From assembly GCA_040882605.1 (NCBI GenBank), contig JBBEAY010000041.1, positions 47,357 through 111,356 of the forward strand: DNA of 64,000 nucleotides. The letters run 5' to 3'. This DNA comes from JAOUEA01 sp040882605 (GTDB taxonomy: Bacteria > Actinomycetota > UBA4738 > HRBIN12). Position 1 is the stretch's first letter; the number at the start of each line of letters is the position of its first letter. Position numbers and translations under genes: made by a program. Shown in pieces: positions 53,242 to 62,395 of this stretch. Below the pieces are notes generated by a model. That model saw only the letters and a program-made list of their open reading frames with translations, made no database searches and was not told the DNA's origin.

Positions 53242-54297
53242 ATGGACCCTGAGGAGATGCTCAGTGCGCTCGACGAGGAGCGCGATCGCGGTGTGGCGCT
53301 GCTCGGCGCCGCTTCGACGCTCGATGAGCTCGAGGCTGCGCAGGTCGAGATCATGGGCCGGAAGTCGCGCTTCAGCTCGATCCAGAAGTCGCTGGGCTCG
53401 TTGGCGCCCGACGATCGCAAGCGTGTCGGGCAGGCCGCGAACGCGGCGCGCGGTGCGCTCCAGCAAGCCCTGAGCTCGCGCCGCGAGACCCTCGAGCTCC
53501 GCGCGGAAGACGCCCTGGTCGAGGCCGACCGTCTCGACATGACGCTGCCTGGCCGGACGCCGCGGGTCGGCTCGTTCCACCCCTGGACGATCGTGGAACG
53601 CGAGCTCGTCGATGTGTTCACGAGCCTCGGGTTCCGGGTGGCGGAGGGCCCAGAGGTGGAAGACGACTGGCACAACTTCCAGGCCTTGAACATCGCCCCC
53701 GATCACCCTGCCCGCACTATGAAGGACTCGTTGTACGTGAGCGTGCCCGGGCGCCCCGAGCTGTTGCTGCGCACCGAGACGTCGGCGGTGCAGATCCGAA
53801 CGATGCGATCCCAGCAGCCACCCCTTTTCGTGGTTGCCCCGGGGCGTGTGTACCGCCGCGAGACGTCGGACCCCACGCATCTGCCGGTGTTCCATCAGAT
53901 CGAAGGTCTCGCCGTCGACGAGGGCATCACGTTCGCAGACCTCAAGGGCACGCTCGAGGTCTTCGTCAAGGCGATGTTCGGCGAGAGTCGTCGCATCCGC
54001 CTCGGGCCTGCGTACTTCCCGTTCGTGGAACCGGGGTGCGAGGTTGGCGTGTCGTGCTTCCGCTGCGATGGCACCGGGTGCCGGGTCTGCGGCACCGGAT
54101 GGATCGAGCTGCTCGGCGCCGGCATGGTGCACCCGGCCGTGCTCGAGAACTGCGGGTACGACCCCGAGCGGTACACGGGGTTCGCATTCGGGCTCGGCAT
54201 CGAGCGGGTCGCGATGCTCCGTTACGAGATCCCCGATATCCGCATGCTTGTCGACGGTGACGTGCGGCTGCTCGAGCAGTTCCAAGGGGTCGTGTGA
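53242..54297 (+). CDS. pheS: Phenylalanyl-tRNA synthetase alpha subunit
   Basis: 351 aa. N-terminal coiled coil (1-90) then class II core: motif 1 region near FHPWTIVERELVDVF, motif 2 RTETSAVQIRTM ... PGRVYRRETSDPTHLPVFHQIEG, and motif 3 GFAFGLGIERVAMLRY. PFVEPGCEV and a CFRCDGTGCRVCGTGWIE segment carry four cysteines that could bind zinc. The ATG used matches family length. The stop overlaps pheT as GTGA. Confidence 0.95.
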   Translation: MDPEEMLSALDEERDRGVALLGAASTLDELEAAQVEIMGRKSRFSSIQKSLGSLAPDDRKRVGQAANAARGALQQALSSRRETLELRAEDALVEADRLDMTLPGRTPRVGSFHPWTIVERELVDVFTSLGFRVAEGPEVEDDWHNFQALNIAPDHPARTMKDSLYVSVPGRPELLLRTETSAVQIRTMRSQQPPLFVVAPGRVYRRETSDPTHLPVFHQIEGLAVDEGITFADLKGTLEVFVKAMFGESRRIRLGPAYFPFVEPGCEVGVSCFRCDGTGCRVCGTGWIELLGAGMVHPAVLENCGYDPERYTGFAFGLGIERVAMLRYEIPDIRMLVDGDVRLLEQFQGVV

Positions 54298-56687
54298 AGG
54301 TCGTCTGGTCGTGGTTGCGTGAGCTCTGCCCGACCGAGCACTCGGCGGCCGAGCTCGCCGAGCGGCTCACCCTGCACGGGGTGAAGGTCGAACAGGTCCT
54401 TCGACCGTGGAGCGGCGTGAAGGGTGTGGTCGTCGCTCGTGTCGTCAAGGTCGAAGACCACCCGAATTCGCAGAAGCTGACCGTGGTCACGGTCGACGAC
54501 GGCGCCGGGGAGCACGTCGTCTGCGCCGGAGTGCGCAACTACGAAGCCGGTGACCTGGTGCCATGGGCTCGCCCGGGGTCCTACGTGCCGGTCCTGGCCG
54601 AGCCGCTCGCCCCGCGAGACCTCGGAGGCGTCGTGTCGAACGGCATGCTCTGCTCCCCACGCGAGCTCGCGATCGCCGACGTGCACGAGGGCATCCTCGT
54701 GCTCGATGACGAGCCGGTCTCGCCGGGCGACGACGTCGTCGCGGCGCTGGGCCTCGACGACGAGGTGCTCGACATCGAAGTGGAACCCAACCGGCCCGAC
54801 TTCCTGAGCGTGTTGGGGGTGGCCCGCGAGGTCTCGGTCCTGACCGGCACCCCGCTGGTGCGACCTTCGCTCGTGCTGGAAGAGTCCGACGAGGTCGCCG
54901 GATCCGTGGCGTCGGTGCGCATCGACGCTGTCGACGGATGCCCGCGCTACGTGGCGCGTGTGATCAGAGGTCTCGGCGCCGGGTCGACGCCCATCAGGGC
55001 GCAAGCGCGGCTCACGGCGAGCGGCATGCGCCCCATCTCAGCGGTCGTCGATGCGACGAACTACGCCATGCTCGAGCTGGGCCAGCCCCTGCACGCGTTC
55101 GACCTGCATCGGCTCGAGGGGCCGGGCATCGTGGTGCGCCGCGCCGCCGAAGGCGAGCCCGTGCGAACGCTCGACGGCATCGACCGCGTCATGACCCAGG
55201 GTGACCTGTTGATCTGCGACCTGGAGCGGCCCGTGGCGATCGCCGGTGTGATGGGCGGAGCGACGTCGGAGGTCGGCGACGATACCGTCGATGTGCTGCT
55301 CGAATCGGCCTCGTTCACGCGAACGGGCATCCTTCGAACCGCTCGCCGCCTCGACCTGCACACCGAGGCTTCCCACCGCTTCGAGCGAGGCACCGACCCT
55401 GAGGCCCTCGAGGCGGGGGCAGCGCGAGGCGCGCAGCTCATGGCGGCCTGGGCGGGCGGCTCGGTGTCGCGAGGCGTCGCCGAAGACGGCGCCGCGCCGC
55501 CGCGCCGGTGGGTGTCGATACGGCCGGCACGGGCGTCGGCGTTGCTCGCGTACGAGGTCACCCAACCCGATGCCGAGCATGCCTTCGACCGGCTCAGACT
55601 GGCGCATCGCGCCTCGCCCGGCGATCGGGACGATGGTGAGCTCGAGGTCGAAGTGCCTGGGTACCGGGTCGACATCGAGCGGGAAGTCGACCTGATCGAA
55701 GAGGTAGCTCGTGTGCTTGGGTACGACCGCATCGGCACGCATGTACCTGCGACCGGACAGGCGGGCGGTCTGGCGCCCGCCTATCGGTTCCGCCTGCGGG
55801 CGGTCGAGGCTCTGGTGCGATCCGGGCTGCGTGAGGCGCGCCTCTTGACGTTCGCGTCGGAGGACGACCTCGGTTGGAGCGGGGGTGTCGAGCCCGTTCC
55901 GGTGACGAATCCGCTCCAGGCCGACGAGGCCTACCTTCGAACGCGGCTGCTTCCAGGGCTCGCGCGTGCGGTGGCTCTCAACCAAGCTCGCGGGGTCGCC
56001 CAGGTGGCGATCTTCGAGGCGGGAACGGTTTTCGGGCTCGACGGCGACCAGGTGATCGAGCGCCAACACCTGGCCTTCGTGCTCGCCGGCGAGGCCATCG
56101 AGGGTTGGCACGCCGACGCCCGCCCGTTCGATGCATTCGATGCGACCGGCGTGCTCAGCGCCTCGATGGCGGAGCTCGGCGTGCGCTCCTGGAAGTTGGG
56201 CGAGGCCGCCGGACATCCCTTCCACCCGGGGCGTTCATCGATCGTGCTGGCGGGCGAGACGCCGGTTGGGGTCGTGGGCGAGGTGCACCCTCGCGCGTCG
56301 CGCCAACTCGAGATCGGCGGGCGGCTGGCGGCGTGCGAGCTCGATCTCGATGTCTTGATGACGGTGGCGTCGGGAACGGTCGCGGTGCGAGACGTCCCTC
56401 GGTTCCCTCCCGTCCGCCGCGACCTGGCCTTCGTCGTGGCCGGCGACGTCGCCGCCGCCGATATGCAGGCCGCCATCGAGGAATCAGCAGGCGACCTGCT
56501 CGGCCGCTGTCTGCTCTTCGACGTCTTCCGTGGAACGCCGCTCGCGCCGGGAACGAAAAGCCTGGCGTTCGCGGTCGACATCCGGGCCACCGACCGCACC
56601 CTCACGCGGGAGGAGAGCGAGCCGGTGGTGGCGGCGATCGTCGAGCGTGTGGGGCGCGAGTTCGGCGCCGAGCTCCGTTCGGGCTGA
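54294..56687 (+). CDS. pheT: Phenylalanyl-tRNA synthetase beta subunit
   Basis: 797 aa. tRNA-binding EMAP-like domain at about 40-150 (VEDHPNSQKLTVVTVDDG), B3/B4 editing domain, B5 domain (about 395-475), the class II-like core, and the FDX-ACB anticodon-binding domain at the end (FPPVRRDLAFVVAGDV ... SLAFAVDIRATDRTLT). The GTG start overlaps pheS. The 87-bp gap that follows ends in the argF promoter. Confidence 0.95.
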   Translation: MKVVWSWLRELCPTEHSAAELAERLTLHGVKVEQVLRPWSGVKGVVVARVVKVEDHPNSQKLTVVTVDDGAGEHVVCAGVRNYEAGDLVPWARPGSYVPVLAEPLAPRDLGGVVSNGMLCSPRELAIADVHEGILVLDDEPVSPGDDVVAALGLDDEVLDIEVEPNRPDFLSVLGVAREVSVLTGTPLVRPSLVLEESDEVAGSVASVRIDAVDGCPRYVARVIRGLGAGSTPIRAQARLTASGMRPISAVVDATNYAMLELGQPLHAFDLHRLEGPGIVVRRAAEGEPVRTLDGIDRVMTQGDLLICDLERPVAIAGVMGGATSEVGDDTVDVLLESASFTRTGILRTARRLDLHTEASHRFERGTDPEALEAGAARGAQLMAAWAGGSVSRGVAEDGAAPPRRWVSIRPARASALLAYEVTQPDAEHAFDRLRLAHRASPGDRDDGELEVEVPGYRVDIEREVDLIEEVARVLGYDRIGTHVPATGQAGGLAPAYRFRLRAVEALVRSGLREARLLTFASEDDLGWSGGVEPVPVTNPLQADEAYLRTRLLPGLARAVALNQARGVAQVAIFEAGTVFGLDGDQVIERQHLAFVLAGEAIEGWHADARPFDAFDATGVLSASMAELGVRSWKLGEAAGHPFHPGRSSIVLAGETPVGVVGEVHPRASRQLEIGGRLAACELDLDVLMTVASGTVAVRDVPRFPPVRRDLAFVVAGDVAAADMQAAIEESAGDLLGRCLLFDVFRGTPLAPGTKSLAFAVDIRATDRTLTREESEPVVAAIVERVGREFGAELRSG

Positions 56688-56761
56688 ACGCGCGAGCACG
56701 ATGAGGCGCCGCAGCACGTGACACATGGCTGATCGGTTGGCTCCGCCGGGGGCGTTGCCGA

Positions 56762-56767
56762 TAGACT
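56762..56767 (+). promoter_or_regulatory. Predicted -10 element for argF (leaderless)
   Basis: TAGACT with seven bases before the argF GTG and no Shine-Dalgarno sequence. Start of transcription should fall on the start codon. Confidence 0.6.
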
Positions 56768-56774
56768 CCGCGCC

Positions 56775-57695
56775 GTGGACACGGCATACCTCTCGGTCGA
56801 CGATCTGAGCCCCAAGGAGCTCGGGGAGCTGCTCGACCTCGCCGCCGACGTCAAGTCGCGCCCCGAGGCCTACGCGGGCCGTTTGGCGGGCCGGTCGATC
56901 GCCCTGATCTTCGAGAAGCCGAGCACGCGCACCCGTGTGTCGTTCGAGGTCGGGGTGTCGCAGCTGGGTGCACACGCCGTGGTGCTCTCCGCGAACGAGC
57001 TGCAGCTAGGTCGCGGCGAGACGATCGAGGACACGGGGCGCGTGCTCACTCGCTATGTCGACGCGATCGTGCTGCGCACCTTCGAACAGGAACGCCTCGA
57101 GGTGCTTGCAGGAGCCGCCGACGTGCCGGTCGTCAACGCGCTCTCGGACTTCGAACACCCGTGTCAGGCGCTGGCCGACTTGCTCACGTTGCGCGAGCGC
57201 CTCGGCGCCCTCGAGGGGCGCACCCTCACCTATCTCGGCGACGGGAACAATGTCGCGCACTCCTTGCTGCTTGGCGGCGCGAAGGCCGGCATGCAGGTGC
57301 GGGTCGCCACCCCCGCGGGGTTCGAACCGATCCCGCAGATCGTGCAGCGCGCGACAGAGATCGCCGCCGAGACGGGGGGTGGCGTCGAGGTGACGAACGA
57401 CCCTGTCGAAGCGGCGAGTGGCGCCGACGCGCTCTACACCGACGCCTGGGCCAGCATGGGACAGGAGGCCGAGGCCGACGAGCGCATGCTGGTGTTCACC
57501 TCGTTCCAGGTGACTCAGGCGCTCGTCGAGGCCGCGGCCGACGACGTCGTGGTGCTGCACTGCCTGCCCGCCCACCGCGGCCAGGAGATCGCCGCCGAGG
57601 TGTTGGAAGGTCCGCGATCCGCCGTCTGGGATCAAGCCGAGAACCGTCTGCACACCCAGAAGGCCCTGTTGCTGCGGTTGCTCGGCGCCGCCTGA
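56775..57695 (+). CDS. argF: Ornithine carbamoyltransferase
   Basis: 306 aa. Carbamoyl phosphate loop KPSTRTRVSFEVG, the ornithine type HPCQALADLLT, DAWASMGQE and the catalytic Cys in HCLPAHRGQEI distinguish it from aspartate carbamoyltransferase. It is the only arginine gene in the window, away from argCJBD. Consumes carbamoyl phosphate from carAB. Confidence 0.95.
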   Translation: MDTAYLSVDDLSPKELGELLDLAADVKSRPEAYAGRLAGRSIALIFEKPSTRTRVSFEVGVSQLGAHAVVLSANELQLGRGETIEDTGRVLTRYVDAIVLRTFEQERLEVLAGAADVPVVNALSDFEHPCQALADLLTLRERLGALEGRTLTYLGDGNNVAHSLLLGGAKAGMQVRVATPAGFEPIPQIVQRATEIAAETGGGVEVTNDPVEAASGADALYTDAWASMGQEAEADERMLVFTSFQVTQALVEAAADDVVVLHCLPAHRGQEIAAEVLEGPRSAVWDQAENRLHTQKALLLRLLGAA

Positions 57696-57704
57696 GGCGC
57701 ACCG

Positions 57705-59441
57705 GTGCCGAGATCCAACGATCAGGTCGAGCGGGCGCTCCAGGAGTACGCCGATCTGCTGTCGATCGTGAGCGGTGACCCCTACAAGCCCAGGGCGTAC
57801 GAGAAGGCGGCGCGAGCCGTTGGGGGCTTCCCCGACGAACTCGTCGAACTCGATGACCGTGGGGTGCTCGCGATCCCCGGCGTGGGCAAGTCGATCGCGG
57901 CGAAGGTCACGGAGTACCTGAAGACCGGCAGCTTCGCCGAGCTCGACGAGCTCCGCGCTCAGGTGCCCGCCGGCGTTCGGGAGATGACCGCGATCGCGGG
58001 CTTCGGGCCGAAGAAAGCGCTGGCGGTTCATCGCGAACTCGGCATCGGGTCGGTGGACGAGCTCGTGGCCGCGGCCGAGCGGGGAGAGCTGGCACCTCTG
58101 AAGGGCTTCTCCCGCAGCACCGAGCGCAACGTGATCGACGGGGTGATGAGGCTTCGGTCGAACACCGGAAGGGTGCAGGTCAACGTCGCCCTCGAGGTCG
58201 CACACGAGCTGATCGACCACCTCGGGAAGGTCCCCGGCGTGCGCCGGGCGGCCTACGCGGGGTCGCTCCGGCGCATGGCTGAGACGGTCGGCGATGTGGA
58301 CCTGCTCATCGCGAGCGACCGGCCCGGGCGGGTGCCAGAGAAGGTGATGGATGCCTTCGTCGGGCACGGCACGGTCGACCGAGTGATCGCGAAGGGCGAG
58401 ACGAAGTCATCGATCGTCACGAACGCCGGGCTCCAAGTCGACCTGCGTGTCATCGACCTCGATGAGTGGGGTGCGGCGATGATCTACTTCACGGGGTCCA
58501 AGGCGCACAACATCCGTATCAGGGAGATGGCGGTGCGCGAAGGCCTCAAGCTCAACGAGTACGGGCTGTTCCGTGCCAAGACGGGGAGGCTCCTCGCGTC
58601 TGACACCGAGGAAGCCGTGTATGAGCGGCTCGGCTTGGCATACATCGAACCCACGTTGCGCGAGGACCGGGGCGAGATCGAGGCAGCGCGTTCGGGGCAG
58701 CTTCCCGACCTGATCACACTGAACCAGATCAGGGGCGACCTGCACACCCATACCGACCTCACCGACGGGCTCGCGCCCCTGGAGCGCATGCTCGAGGCGG
58801 CCGCGGAGCGTCGCTATGCGTACTACGCGGTCACCGACCACGCGCCCAACCTGTATATGCAGCGCATGACCGACGAGAAGATGCTGACGCAGCGGCAACG
58901 CTTGCGGGCGCTCCAGGACGGCTTCCCCTCGATGAGGTTGCTGCACGGCACCGAGCTCAATATCGACCCCGACGGTGGGGTCGATTGGGATGAGCGCTTC
59001 CTCGACGGATTCGATCTCACCGTGGCATCGGTGCACTCGCACTTCGGGCAGTCGAAGGAAGCGATGACCCGGCGTGTGATCCGCGCGATCGAGCATCCGA
59101 AGGTCAACATCATCGGGCACCTGACGACGCGGAAGATCGGCTCGCGCGATCCGGTCGACCTCGACCTCGAGGCCGTGTTCGAGGCGGCGGCGAGGACCGG
59201 CACGGCGCTCGAGATCAACGCCTATCCGGACCGCCTGGATCTGCGCGACGAGCACGTGTTGCGGGCGCGGCGACACGGGGTGCGGTTCGCGATCGATACG
59301 GACTCACATGCCGTCGGACACCTCGACATGATGCGGTTCGGCGTGGCCACCGCACAGCGCGGGTGGCTCTCGAAGCACGATGTCATCAACGCTTGGCCGA
59401 TCACGAAGCTCGAGCGCTTCCTGCGCAAGGAGAGCCACTGA
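57705..59441 (+). CDS. polX: Family X DNA polymerase with PHP domain (PolX)
   Basis: 578 aa. Helix-hairpin-helix segments (GVLAIPGVGKSIAAKV, AIAGFGPKKALAVHREL) in the 8-kDa-like part; polymerase catalytic Asp pair in GSLRRMAETVGDVDLLI and the third Asp in LQVDLRVID. The PHP domain begins near residue 345 with DLHTHTDLTDG and has TDHAPN, HGTELNID and DTDSHAV metal-binding motifs, so a 3'-5' exonuclease or AP-site activity is expected. Acts in base excision repair; mpg follows directly. Confidence 0.94.
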   Translation: MPRSNDQVERALQEYADLLSIVSGDPYKPRAYEKAARAVGGFPDELVELDDRGVLAIPGVGKSIAAKVTEYLKTGSFAELDELRAQVPAGVREMTAIAGFGPKKALAVHRELGIGSVDELVAAAERGELAPLKGFSRSTERNVIDGVMRLRSNTGRVQVNVALEVAHELIDHLGKVPGVRRAAYAGSLRRMAETVGDVDLLIASDRPGRVPEKVMDAFVGHGTVDRVIAKGETKSSIVTNAGLQVDLRVIDLDEWGAAMIYFTGSKAHNIRIREMAVREGLKLNEYGLFRAKTGRLLASDTEEAVYERLGLAYIEPTLREDRGEIEAARSGQLPDLITLNQIRGDLHTHTDLTDGLAPLERMLEAAAERRYAYYAVTDHAPNLYMQRMTDEKMLTQRQRLRALQDGFPSMRLLHGTELNIDPDGGVDWDERFLDGFDLTVASVHSHFGQSKEAMTRRVIRAIEHPKVNIIGHLTTRKIGSRDPVDLDLEAVFEAAARTGTALEINAYPDRLDLRDEHVLRARRHGVRFAIDTDSHAVGHLDMMRFGVATAQRGWLSKHDVINAWPITKLERFLRKESH

Positions 59442-60115
59442 GCCGCCGCCGGCTGTCGAGATCGTTCTACGAGCGCCCGGCCGTGGTGGTCGCGCCCGGC
59501 CTTCTCGGGCGTACGCTGGTCCGCCGGCTGTCCGACGGCACGCGTCTAGCCGGGCGCATCGTCGAGACCGAGGCCTACGAGCCGGGCGATCCCGCGAGTC
59601 ACGGCTTCCACGGCATGACCGCGCGCAACGCCGTGATGTTCGGAGCCAGCGGCCACCTGTACGTGTTCTTCACGTACGGCCATCACCACATGCTGAATGC
59701 GGTCACCCGTGGTGAAGGGGAGGGCAGCGCTGTGCTCCTGCGGGCGATCGAGCCGCTCGAAGGGCTCGAGTCGATGTCGACGGCTCGCGGACGCGCCCTC
59801 CCGGTCGATCTCTGTTCCGGGCCGGGCAAGCTCACGCAGGCGCTTTCGGTGAACCGAGCCCATGACGGTGCCGATCTGGTGGGTGGGGACGAGATCTGGC
59901 TCGAGGCTGGGTCGCCGGCCGCGCCAGGCGATGTGGGGACGTCGGTCCGAGTGGGTATCAGTGCCGGACTCGAGCATCGATGGCGCTTCTTCATCTCGGG
60001 CGACCCGTTCGTCAGCCGGGGCCGGCCGGGGCCGGTTTCGGGGCCCATGACGCGCTCGTCGACGGTTCCGGTGGGGCGTTCGCCGAAGGCGCCTCGGCCC
60101 CCTGCGACACGGTGA
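59438..60115 (+). CDS. mpg: 3-methyladenine DNA glycosylase (AAG/Mpg family), predicted CTG start
   Basis: 225 aa from the CTG at 59438. This codon overlaps the polX stop as CTGA and has AAGGAG five bases upstream; no ATG, GTG or TTG gives an intact N-terminus (SFYERPAVVVAPGLLG) without deep overlap into polX. GRIVETEAYEPGDPASHGF contains the catalytic Glu; MTARNAVMFGASGHLYVFFTYG follows the family. The fold ends near FISGDPFVS; the last 31 residues are read from DNA opposite the PBP gene. Works in base excision repair with PolX. Confidence 0.85.
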   Translation: MSRRRLSRSFYERPAVVVAPGLLGRTLVRRLSDGTRLAGRIVETEAYEPGDPASHGFHGMTARNAVMFGASGHLYVFFTYGHHHMLNAVTRGEGEGSAVLLRAIEPLEGLESMSTARGRALPVDLCSGPGKLTQALSVNRAHDGADLVGGDEIWLEAGSPAAPGDVGTSVRVGISAGLEHRWRFFISGDPFVSRGRPGPVSGPMTRSSTVPVGRSPKAPRPPATR

Positions 60116-62318
60116 TCGTGACCGTGCTCGTCTGCTTCGCCTCGGTGCCGGCCGAGGGCGACTGATAGATGACGATGCCCGGTGGCTGCGTCGAGGTTTC
60201 GGCTCGAACCTGCACGTAGAAGCCCGCGTCCTCGAGAGCGATCGTCGCTGACTCCTGGTCGAGGCCGATAACCGACGGCGCCGCCACGGCTTGCACCTTC
60301 GTGGGCGTCGTGCAGACCTCGGTGGGCTCGCTGCCCTGGATGAACTGCAAGGAGTCGATGTTCTGAGGCAGCGTGTAGGCGTTCGGGAGGCAAAGGGGTG
60401 ACTGCGTCACGTCGACCGACACCGACAGATAACCCACGTCAGGCGTCGGGAAGTCCCGCTCAGGCAGGTTCGCCGTCGCGTTCTCCATGAACAGCCGCCA
60501 GATCTGTGCCGGCCAGGTGCCGCCGAACACCGTGACGCGGGTGCGGGGCGCTTCCATGGGGATCTGCCCTTCATGGAACCCCACCCACACGGCCGCGGTG
60601 AGCTGAGGGATCGCACCCACGAACCACGCATCGGTGTGGGTGTCAGCGGTGCCGGTCTTGCCGATCTGTGGGCGCCCGATGATCGCGGAACGTCCGGTTC
60701 CGTAGCTCACGGCGTCCTGCAAGATGTCGTTCGCCACCGTGGCGACCTCTGGCTCGAGCACCTGTCTGAGCGCGGGTTGCGCCTGCCACAGCGTCTTTCC
60801 CTGCGGATCGACAACGCTGAGCACCGGAACCGGGTCCACGTGCGCACCGCCGGTAGCGAGGGTGCCGTACGCGCTCGCCATCTCGAGTGTGTTGGACTCG
60901 TTGCTGCCCAGCACGGCCGAGAGGTATGGCGACAGTGGGGTGCTCGGCTCGCTCACGTTCTGGCAACAGCGCATACCCATGCGCTCCGCGGTCTCCACGA
61001 CTTCTGCGGCACCGAGCTGCTCGATCAGCTGGGCGTAGACGGTGTTCACCGAGTACACGGTGGCGCTCGCGAGACTCATCGATCCGTACCCGCTGCCTTC
61101 GGCGTTCGTCACATGCCACAGGGCGCCTCCCTCGACCGGGATATCGATCGACGAGGGGGCAGGGAAGACTGTCGTCGGGCTGACGCCATGCTCGAGCGCG
61201 GTCACGAGGGCGTAAGGCTTGAACGCCGAGCCCGTCTGACGGCCGAGCCCACCCTTGCCCGTCGCGAGGTTCACCCGCCCGGCGTCGGCGTCGTTCCAGT
61301 AATCCGTGTCATCGCCGCCCACCATGGCCCGCACGAAGCCGGTGCGCGGATCGATCACCGTCATCGCGCCGTCGGGGTCGTTCGGGTAGGACAGGAGCTC
61401 GCGGACCGCGGTCTCGGCGTAACCCTGCAGCTTGGGGTCGAGCGTGGTCGTGATCTGCAACCCCCCGGTGAACAGGAGCTTGTAGCGGTCTTGGCGGGTG
61501 GGACCGAAGGCCCGGTTCGTGAGGAACCATTCCTTGAAGTAGTCGACGAAGTACGGGAACGGGTTGCGCTCGGTCGGTTCGCCGCGACGGAGCACGATCG
61601 GCTCGCGAACGGCCTCTCGGTACGCTTGAGGCTCGATCATCTGTTGGAACCGCATCGCGCGCAGCACGACGTTGCGCCGCCCGTACGCGCTCTCGGGGTG
61701 CACGAAAGGGTCGAAGTCGTTCGGGGCGGCGATCAAGCTCGCCAGCAGCGCCGACTGCGCAAGGCTCAGGTCGTCGGCGTCGGTCGAGAAGTACGTCTGT
61801 GCCGCGGACTGCACCCCGTACGCGCCCTGGCCCAGATACACGGTGTTGAGGTACTTCGTGAGGATGCGGTCCTTCGAGAGCCGGTCCTCGAGCTGCCAGG
61901 CGAGCGAGGCCTCGTCGAGCTTGCGGCGAAACGTCTCGGCGTCGCCCACGTAGAGGTTCTTCACCAACTGCTGCGTGATGGTCGAACCGCCCTCCACCAC
62001 CTCGCCCTCGCGCGTGTTCACCGCGGCGGCACGCGCGATGGCCCGCAGATCCACGCCGTGGTGCATGTAGAACCTACTGTCTTCTATCGCAACCGCCGCA
62101 TCGCGGATGAACGGCGACATGTCGCGCTCACTCAGCACGACCCGGTTCTCGGCGGCGTGGAGCTCGGTGATCAGCGAGCCGTCGGCTGCGTACAGGAACG
62201 AGGTCTGCGCGAGCGCCAGCGGATCGTACTGGTCAAGGCTCGGCAGGTTGCAGCTCGTCGCCGCGACGACGACGAGCAACATCGAGCCGAGCGAGGGGAA
62301 GCGCCAGCGGCGATACAT
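60012..62318 (-). CDS. Class A penicillin-binding protein with C-terminal PASTA domain
   Basis: 768 aa. One N-terminal membrane helix (about 10-22) ends in AATSCN, not a proper lipobox. Glycosyltransferase 51 domain: AIEDSRFYMHHGVD, GGSTITQQLVKN, RKLDEASLAWQLE and YLNTVYLGQGAYG. Transpeptidase: nucleophile Ser in TGSAFKPY, YSVNTVY and GKTGTAD. A PASTA domain is near 665-735 (VPSVIGL-like APSVIGLDQESATIAL), then an Ala/Pro/Ser tail. Makes and cross-links peptidoglycan outside the membrane. It is convergent with mpg, overlapping it by 104 bp, and divergent from tyrS (77-bp gap). Confidence 0.93.
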   Translation of the reverse strand: MYRRWRFPSLGSMLLVVVAATSCNLPSLDQYDPLALAQTSFLYAADGSLITELHAAENRVVLSERDMSPFIRDAAVAIEDSRFYMHHGVDLRAIARAAAVNTREGEVVEGGSTITQQLVKNLYVGDAETFRRKLDEASLAWQLEDRLSKDRILTKYLNTVYLGQGAYGVQSAAQTYFSTDADDLSLAQSALLASLIAAPNDFDPFVHPESAYGRRNVVLRAMRFQQMIEPQAYREAVREPIVLRRGEPTERNPFPYFVDYFKEWFLTNRAFGPTRQDRYKLLFTGGLQITTTLDPKLQGYAETAVRELLSYPNDPDGAMTVIDPRTGFVRAMVGGDDTDYWNDADAGRVNLATGKGGLGRQTGSAFKPYALVTALEHGVSPTTVFPAPSSIDIPVEGGALWHVTNAEGSGYGSMSLASATVYSVNTVYAQLIEQLGAAEVVETAERMGMRCCQNVSEPSTPLSPYLSAVLGSNESNTLEMASAYGTLATGGAHVDPVPVLSVVDPQGKTLWQAQPALRQVLEPEVATVANDILQDAVSYGTGRSAIIGRPQIGKTGTADTHTDAWFVGAIPQLTAAVWVGFHEGQIPMEAPRTRVTVFGGTWPAQIWRLFMENATANLPERDFPTPDVGYLSVSVDVTQSPLCLPNAYTLPQNIDSLQFIQGSEPTEVCTTPTKVQAVAAPSVIGLDQESATIALEDAGFYVQVRAETSTQPPGIVIYQSPSAGTEAKQTSTVTITVSQGAEAPSANAPPEPSTSASWAPKPAPAGPG

Positions 62319-62380
62319 CGCCGGGCGAGTCTAAGCCGCGATGCCGGCTCCACCGTGGAGGTAGGCCGCATCGCCACTGA

Positions 62381-62386
62381 TAGCAT
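62381..62386 (+). promoter_or_regulatory. Predicted -10 element for tyrS (near leaderless)
   Basis: TAGCAT nine bases before the tyrS ATG, no Shine-Dalgarno sequence. It lies in the short divergent gap with the PBP gene. Confidence 0.5.
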
Positions 62387-62395
62387 CCGCGCGAT

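Noticed and set aside
57310..57345. GGGGTTCGAACC-like sequence, considered as a tRNA T-loop
   Set aside because: It is inside argF coding sequence and no cloverleaf can be built around it. No tRNA gene was found anywhere in the window.
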